NCBI RefSeq assembly: GCF_042665295.1
Contig: NZ_JBHTCO010000020.1
Location: forward strand, 211,492 to 275,491
From: Scopulibacillus_A cellulosilyticus
GTDB lineage: Bacteria; Bacillota; Bacilli; Bacillales; Sporolactobacillaceae
Direction: 5' to 3'
Length of the DNA stretch: 64,000 nucleotides
This document shows positions 60,722 through 64,000 of the stretch, piece after piece. Both the position numbers and the translations under genes were made by a program. Under the pieces are notes generated by a model, which did no database searches, had not been told where the DNA came from, and worked only from the letters and a program-made list of their open reading frames with translations. Position 1 is the first letter of the stretch; the number at the start of each line of letters is the position of its first letter.

Positions 60722-61842
60722 ATCATCATCTCCTCTATATTAGATACTAATTGATCATGATGAATCACTTCAGGATGGTTTCGCCGTGTTATTTTCATTG
60801 CCATTTGACTTGTAAAGCCTTTGATCATTTCTAATTCTTCGGATGTATAATTTACTTGTCCCTTGCCTATGATTTCATTTTTATTATTGATGACCTCAAC
60901 AACATCCCCGGCTTTGAATGTGCCGTTAATTTGTTTGACTCCTGCCGGCAGCAGACTTTTACCTTTTGAAATAATAGCCGTCAGCGCGCCGTCGTCAATT
61001 TTAATTTGTCCCGAGATTTGTGAGTGAAAGGCAATCCATTGCTTTGGTTTCTTTAAGTGGCTTTTTGGAGAATTCCCTATATATGTGCCATCCCCTTCAC
61101 CATTTAAAATTTTTATCAGTTTATCCGGTCCTGAACCAGTGCCGACAAATACATTGACGCCAAGGGATAGTGCCGTTTGTGCGGCAATTAATTTTGATTT
61201 CATACCTCCCGTTCCGACTTTTGAACCTGATGTACTTTTTGCTTGTTCTAAAAGTTCTGCGGTGATTTCAGGCAGAAAATCATACCGTTTTGCTTGAGGG
61301 TTAATATGCGGATTTTCTTCGTATAAACCGTTTATATCTGTCAACATGATGAGAAAGTCAGCGTGAACAAGACCGCCGACAAGCGCTGAGAGCATATCAT
61401 TGTCGCCAAAGGTCAGCTCATCAATCGCCACAGAATCATTTTCATTGATAATTGGCAAAACAGACCGTTTGAGCAGCTCGTTAAGTGTCGTATAGGCATT
61501 GCTATAGCTTTCTTTATTGATAAAATCGTGTCTCGTTAATAACAACTGGGCACAAACTAACCCATGCGTTCTAAAAGCCTCTGTATAGGATTGGATCAAA
61601 AGCCCTTGACCTACCGCAGCAGCCGCTTGTTTTCCCGAAATTGTTACAGGACGGGCAGGATAACCAAGATCAAAGAACCCTGCGGAAACAGCCCCGGAAG
61701 AAATTAAAATGACCTCATTTCCTTGTTTTTTTAATTGTGCAATTGCCTCTGCATGCTCAAATAATTTCGTTTTACTCAATCCGCCGTTAGCATGGGTTAA
61801 CGAACTGCTGCCAATTTTAACAATGATTCTTTTTTTTGCCAT
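60718..61842 (-). CDS. proB: Glutamate 5-kinase
   Basis: A 374-residue cytosolic kinase, first step of proline synthesis. The amino-acid-kinase domain (about 1-260) begins RIIVKIGSSSLTHANGG and includes LPIINENDSVAIDELTFGDNDMLSA and GTGGMKSKLIAAQTAL. A C-terminal PUA domain follows (about 280-365). The start is the ATG of MAKKRIIVK after AAAGGCGTG; ten upstream codons in frame are discarded. A T-box leader precedes it, implying induction on proline-tRNA starvation; the enzyme itself is usually feedback-inhibited by proline. Confidence 0.97.
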   Translation of the reverse strand: MAKKRIIVKIGSSSLTHANGGLSKTKLFEHAEAIAQLKKQGNEVILISSGAVSAGFFDLGYPARPVTISGKQAAAAVGQGLLIQSYTEAFRTHGLVCAQLLLTRHDFINKESYSNAYTTLNELLKRSVLPIINENDSVAIDELTFGDNDMLSALVGGLVHADFLIMLTDINGLYEENPHINPQAKRYDFLPEITAELLEQAKSTSGSKVGTGGMKSKLIAAQTALSLGVNVFVGTGSGPDKLIKILNGEGDGTYIGNSPKSHLKKPKQWIAFHSQISGQIKIDDGALTAIISKGKSLLPAGVKQINGTFKAGDVVEVINNKNEIIGKGQVNYTSEELEMIKGFTSQMAMKITRRNHPEVIHHDQLVSNIEEMMI

Positions 61843-61879
61843 ATTGTTCACGCCTTTCTGCTTGAAAATCATTTATAAA

Positions 61880-62141
61880 CAAAAAAACCCTTTACATCCT
61901 TACAATAACTTGTAAAGGACGGAAAGGGTTCAGCTTCCGCGGTACCACCTTACTTGACACCATTATGATGCCCGCTTAATTTTCCCATAACGCAGGGTGC
62001 GGTTGGGTTATTCATCCAACAGCTCAAGGGATAGGTTCAACAGTTTGACAGCGGTGGAATCTCCCAGCCGATGAATTCCACTCTCTAACGCGCCAATGTC
62101 TGTTTACTGGTCTCTGTCTATGCCGATCAATTTATAAATTT
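61880..62141 (-). promoter_or_regulatory. T-box riboswitch leader of proBA, probably proline-specific
   Basis: On the minus strand the T-box core AAGGTGGTACCGCGG lies at 61938-61952, followed by a terminator stem AACCCTTT../..AAAGGGTT with seven T (61880-61930). Upstream is a long Stem I containing AGAGA-type motifs. A CCT codon followed by A (62033-62035, in GAACCTATCC) is the likely specifier, read by tRNA-Pro. Uncharged tRNA would favour the antiterminator and proBA expression. Confidence 0.92.
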
Positions 62142-62148
62142 ATGATAT

Positions 62149-62177
62149 ATTATGCTTAAATCTTATGATTATGTCAA
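62149..62177 (-). promoter_or_regulatory. proBA promoter
   Basis: On the minus strand TTGACA (62172-62177), 17 bp, CATAAT (62149-62154). Transcription would start near 62142, giving a leader of about 300 nt that holds the T-box. Confidence 0.75.
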
Positions 62178-62237
62178 GCAGTTTCCACATGAAATTATCG
62201 CCATTTTTTGTACTTTTAAAGTTTTTTAGAGAATTAG

Positions 62238-62783
62238 TTATATGTTTCTTTTAATTAATTGACCTAATTGCTTTGCTACTGCTTCAGTATCCCCTGTTAA
62301 TTCTTCTAAAACATAAGACTCCACCACACCCATTACAGCTGTTCCCAAAAACTTTAAAATAATATACTTATCAATGTTTTGATTTAAAGGTGCATTTGAA
62401 TTTAGTTTTTTATCTATTTCACCCATGATAAAAGTCAATAATTTATTTCGAAATGATAATGTACTATTACTTCTAAATAGTGAGGCAAAGAATGATTGAT
62501 GCTGCTCAAAAAAATTAAACCATATAACCGCACCTTCTATAAAACCTTTGTTTTGTTTTTGGTCACATATTTCTCTCAATTGTTCTAAATGGTCATCAAC
62601 AATCTTATCTAATAAATCATATTTATCTATATAGTGTAAGTAGAATGTTTTTCGGCCAAGGTCGGCTTTTTCAGTAATATTTTTAACTGTAATATCGTCA
62701 AATCCTTCATCAACTAACATTTCCAAAAATGCAGATTGAATAGCCTTTTGTGACTTTAATATTCTTCTATCTATTTTATTCAT
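62238..62783 (-). CDS. TetR-family regulator
   Basis: A 181-residue repressor. The helix-turn-helix (about 8-55) reads SQKAIQSAFLEMLVDEGFDDITVKNITEKADLGRKTFYLHYIDKYDL. The C-terminal domain resembles the TetR_C_33-like type often seen in Firmicutes. It is divergent from an alpha/beta-hydrolase gene with a perfect 10-bp inverted repeat between them, which is the expected operator. The terminal codons lie 60 bp from the proBA promoter. Confidence 0.9.
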   Translation of the reverse strand: MNKIDRRILKSQKAIQSAFLEMLVDEGFDDITVKNITEKADLGRKTFYLHYIDKYDLLDKIVDDHLEQLREICDQKQNKGFIEGAVIWFNFFEQHQSFFASLFRSNSTLSFRNKLLTFIMGEIDKKLNSNAPLNQNIDKYIILKFLGTAVMGVVESYVLEELTGDTEAVAKQLGQLIKRNI

Positions 62784-62800
62784 AGATTACTCCTTTTATT

Positions 62801-62830
62801 TAATACACACATTTTAGAAAGTGTGTATTA
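62801..62830. promoter_or_regulatory. Operator between the TetR gene and the hydrolase gene
   Basis: TAATACACAC and GTGTGTATTA are exact 10-bp arms with a 10-bp spacer, just before the TetR start. Presumed TetR site controlling both genes. Confidence 0.7.
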
Positions 62831-62950
62831 ATGCACGAAATCAAGAATGTGGTCATTGAAATGATTCAATGTACATTTTAATATAAATATACACGAGGGC
62901 ATTAACAACCACAAGTGTATATTCGAAAACAGACAAAGGTGGTCGTAAAT

Positions 62951-63868
62951 ATGACAGTTACTAAAAAAAATGTAAGGTTTAATGCAAAAGGGCTGCAAAT
63001 AGCAGGTATTTTAAATTTACCTGAAAATGCTAAAGAAGAGAAACAAAATCCTGCAATTGTTTGCGTTCATCCGGGCAGCAGCTGTAAAGATCAAACCGCA
63101 GGTATCTATGCCGAGAAACTTGCTGAATTAGGATATATAACGATTGCATTTGATGCATCATATCAGGGGGAAAGTGAAGGTGAACCTCGATATATTGAAG
63201 AACCGGCTGCACGGGTTGAAGATATTCGCTGTGCAGTAGATTATCTGACAACGCTTGATTATGTAGATGAAAACCGTATTGGTGTATTAGGTGTTTGTGC
63301 TGGAGGCGGTTATGCAGTAAATGCTGCAATGACAGAGCGTCGAATCAAAGCAGTTGGTACAGTCGTTGGTGCTAATATTGGTCGTGTAAACCGTGAAGGC
63401 GATCCTATCAAAACATTAGAGGCAATTGGTAAACAACGCACTGCTGAAGCTCGCGGGGCTGAATCACTGATTACGAATTGGATTCCCAATAGTCAAGAAG
63501 AAAGAGAACAGGCTGGTATTACTGATATAGATATTACGGAAGCTATTGATTATTACACAACGCCAAGAGGTCAAAGTCCTCATTCTCCAAATAAGTTAAA
63601 ATTCACTAGTCTACAATCAGTGATAGGTTTTGATGCTTTCCATTTAGCAGAGGAGTTACTAACTCAGCCTTTACAAATCATTGTAGGCAGTGTTCAAGGC
63701 GGATTCGCTTCGTATAAAGATGGGCATGAACTTTATAATAGAGCAGCTTCAGAAAAAAAAGATTTGTTTGTTGTTGAAGGTGCAAGTCATTATGATTTAT
63801 ACGACAGACCAGAACCTGTTAATCAGGCTGTTGAAAAATTGGGAGCCTTTTATAAAGAAAACCTTTAA
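62951..63868 (+). CDS. Alpha/beta hydrolase, dienelactone-hydrolase-like with cysteine at the nucleophile position
   Basis: A 305-residue soluble hydrolase. The nucleophile elbow is GVLGVCAGGGYAVNAA, with Cys where most esterases have Ser, as in dienelactone hydrolases. The acid is probably in the LQIIVGSVQGGF region and the base is the His of VEGASHYDLYD. The oxyanion segment is IVCVHPGSSCKDQ. The start is the ATG after AAGGTGG, twelve codons inside the longest frame. It is divergently paired with the TetR gene, so it probably detoxifies or uses the TetR inducer; the reaction is unknown. Confidence 0.85.
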   Translation: MTVTKKNVRFNAKGLQIAGILNLPENAKEEKQNPAIVCVHPGSSCKDQTAGIYAEKLAELGYITIAFDASYQGESEGEPRYIEEPAARVEDIRCAVDYLTTLDYVDENRIGVLGVCAGGGYAVNAAMTERRIKAVGTVVGANIGRVNREGDPIKTLEAIGKQRTAEARGAESLITNWIPNSQEEREQAGITDIDITEAIDYYTTPRGQSPHSPNKLKFTSLQSVIGFDAFHLAEELLTQPLQIIVGSVQGGFASYKDGHELYNRAASEKKDLFVVEGASHYDLYDRPEPVNQAVEKLGAFYKENL

Positions 63869-63917
63869 AAATAGGTTCTACGTCAAATGTTGGGGTAGGA
63901 GTAATAGTTCCTACTCC

Positions 63918-64000
63918 TTAACCTAACTGATATCCCATTGATTTATATTGATGATGTAATAAAACACGTAATCGTAAACGATCATAACGCTTAAAACCAA
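63918..64000 (-). CDS. Possible C-terminal end of a gene running off the right edge
   Basis: On the minus strand a frame is open from the window edge to TAA at 63918-63920, encoding GFKRYDRLRLRVLLHHQYKS then MGYQLG. The basic, protein-like composition suggests a real C-terminus, but only 27 codons are visible. AGGAGTA/TACTCCT (63898-63919) is a hairpin at its end. Confidence 0.3.
   Translation of the reverse strand, partial: GFKRYDRLRLRVLLHHQYKSMGYQLG

Overview
The window is from a low-GC, endospore-forming member of the Bacillota (class Bacilli, Bacillus-like or Sporolactobacillaceae-like). The evidence is two spore germinant-receptor permeases (GerAB type), the sporulation membrane protein YtaF, the Bacillus-type secG-est-rnr-smpB-ssrA neighbourhood, a TreR operator of the B. 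subtilis kind, a cre site, and a proline T-box leader. I cannot name the genus. No rRNA, ordinary tRNA, CRISPR array, prophage or intact insertion sequence was seen.

Layout. 1-2.6 kb: end of a PLP aminotransferase and a monofunctional catalase. 2.6-10 kb (minus): a sugar ABC uptake locus (binding protein and two permeases, cre site upstream) next to a three-component sensor (membrane-anchored sugar-binding protein, YesM-type kinase, YesN-type regulator). 10-15.4 kb: HD-domain protein, Gly-rich small protein, CcdA, aldehyde dehydrogenase, orphan GerAB. 15.8-25.2 kb (minus): tmRNA, smpB, a complete trehalose operon (EIIA, treP, treA, treR) lying between smpB and rnr, then est and secG. 25.3-32.3 kb: L,D-transpeptidase, YtaF, a lipoprotein quinoprotein fused to cytochrome c, a second orphan GerAB, a nucleotidyltransferase.

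32.6-46.1 kb (minus): a 13.5 kb carbohydrate operon with one strong promoter: L-fucose isomerase, a binding-protein gene broken by an in-frame stop, two permeases, a GH116 glycosidase, an AraB-family kinase, a second binding protein with two permeases, and a nucleoside hydrolase. A divergent LacI repressor has matching operators at both promoters. 47.5-52.1 kb: a class A beta-lactamase-like protein with Arg in place of the nucleophilic Ser, an MFS transporter, a metallo-beta-lactamase-fold hydrolase, and a TetR regulator with twin operators. 52.2-59.1 kb (minus): a probable D-amino-acid scavenging cluster (GntP-type permease, RidA, N-acyl-D-amino-acid deacylase, D-threonine aldolase/D-serine dehydratase family enzyme, YheO/DauR-type regulator), followed by a DAACS symporter. 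59.5-62.2 kb: proBA behind a T-box leader. 62.2-63.9 kb: a TetR regulator and a divergent dienelactone-hydrolase-like enzyme.

The most interesting items are a three-copy structured repeat, one copy of which supplies the end of treA; the fucose-isomerase/GH116 operon with duplicated transporters and a nonsense-interrupted binding protein; the deacylase/PLP-lyase/RidA cluster; the quinoprotein-cytochrome lipoprotein; and the Ser-to-Arg beta-lactamase homologue. Family assignments come from remembered motifs and lengths; no database search was run.
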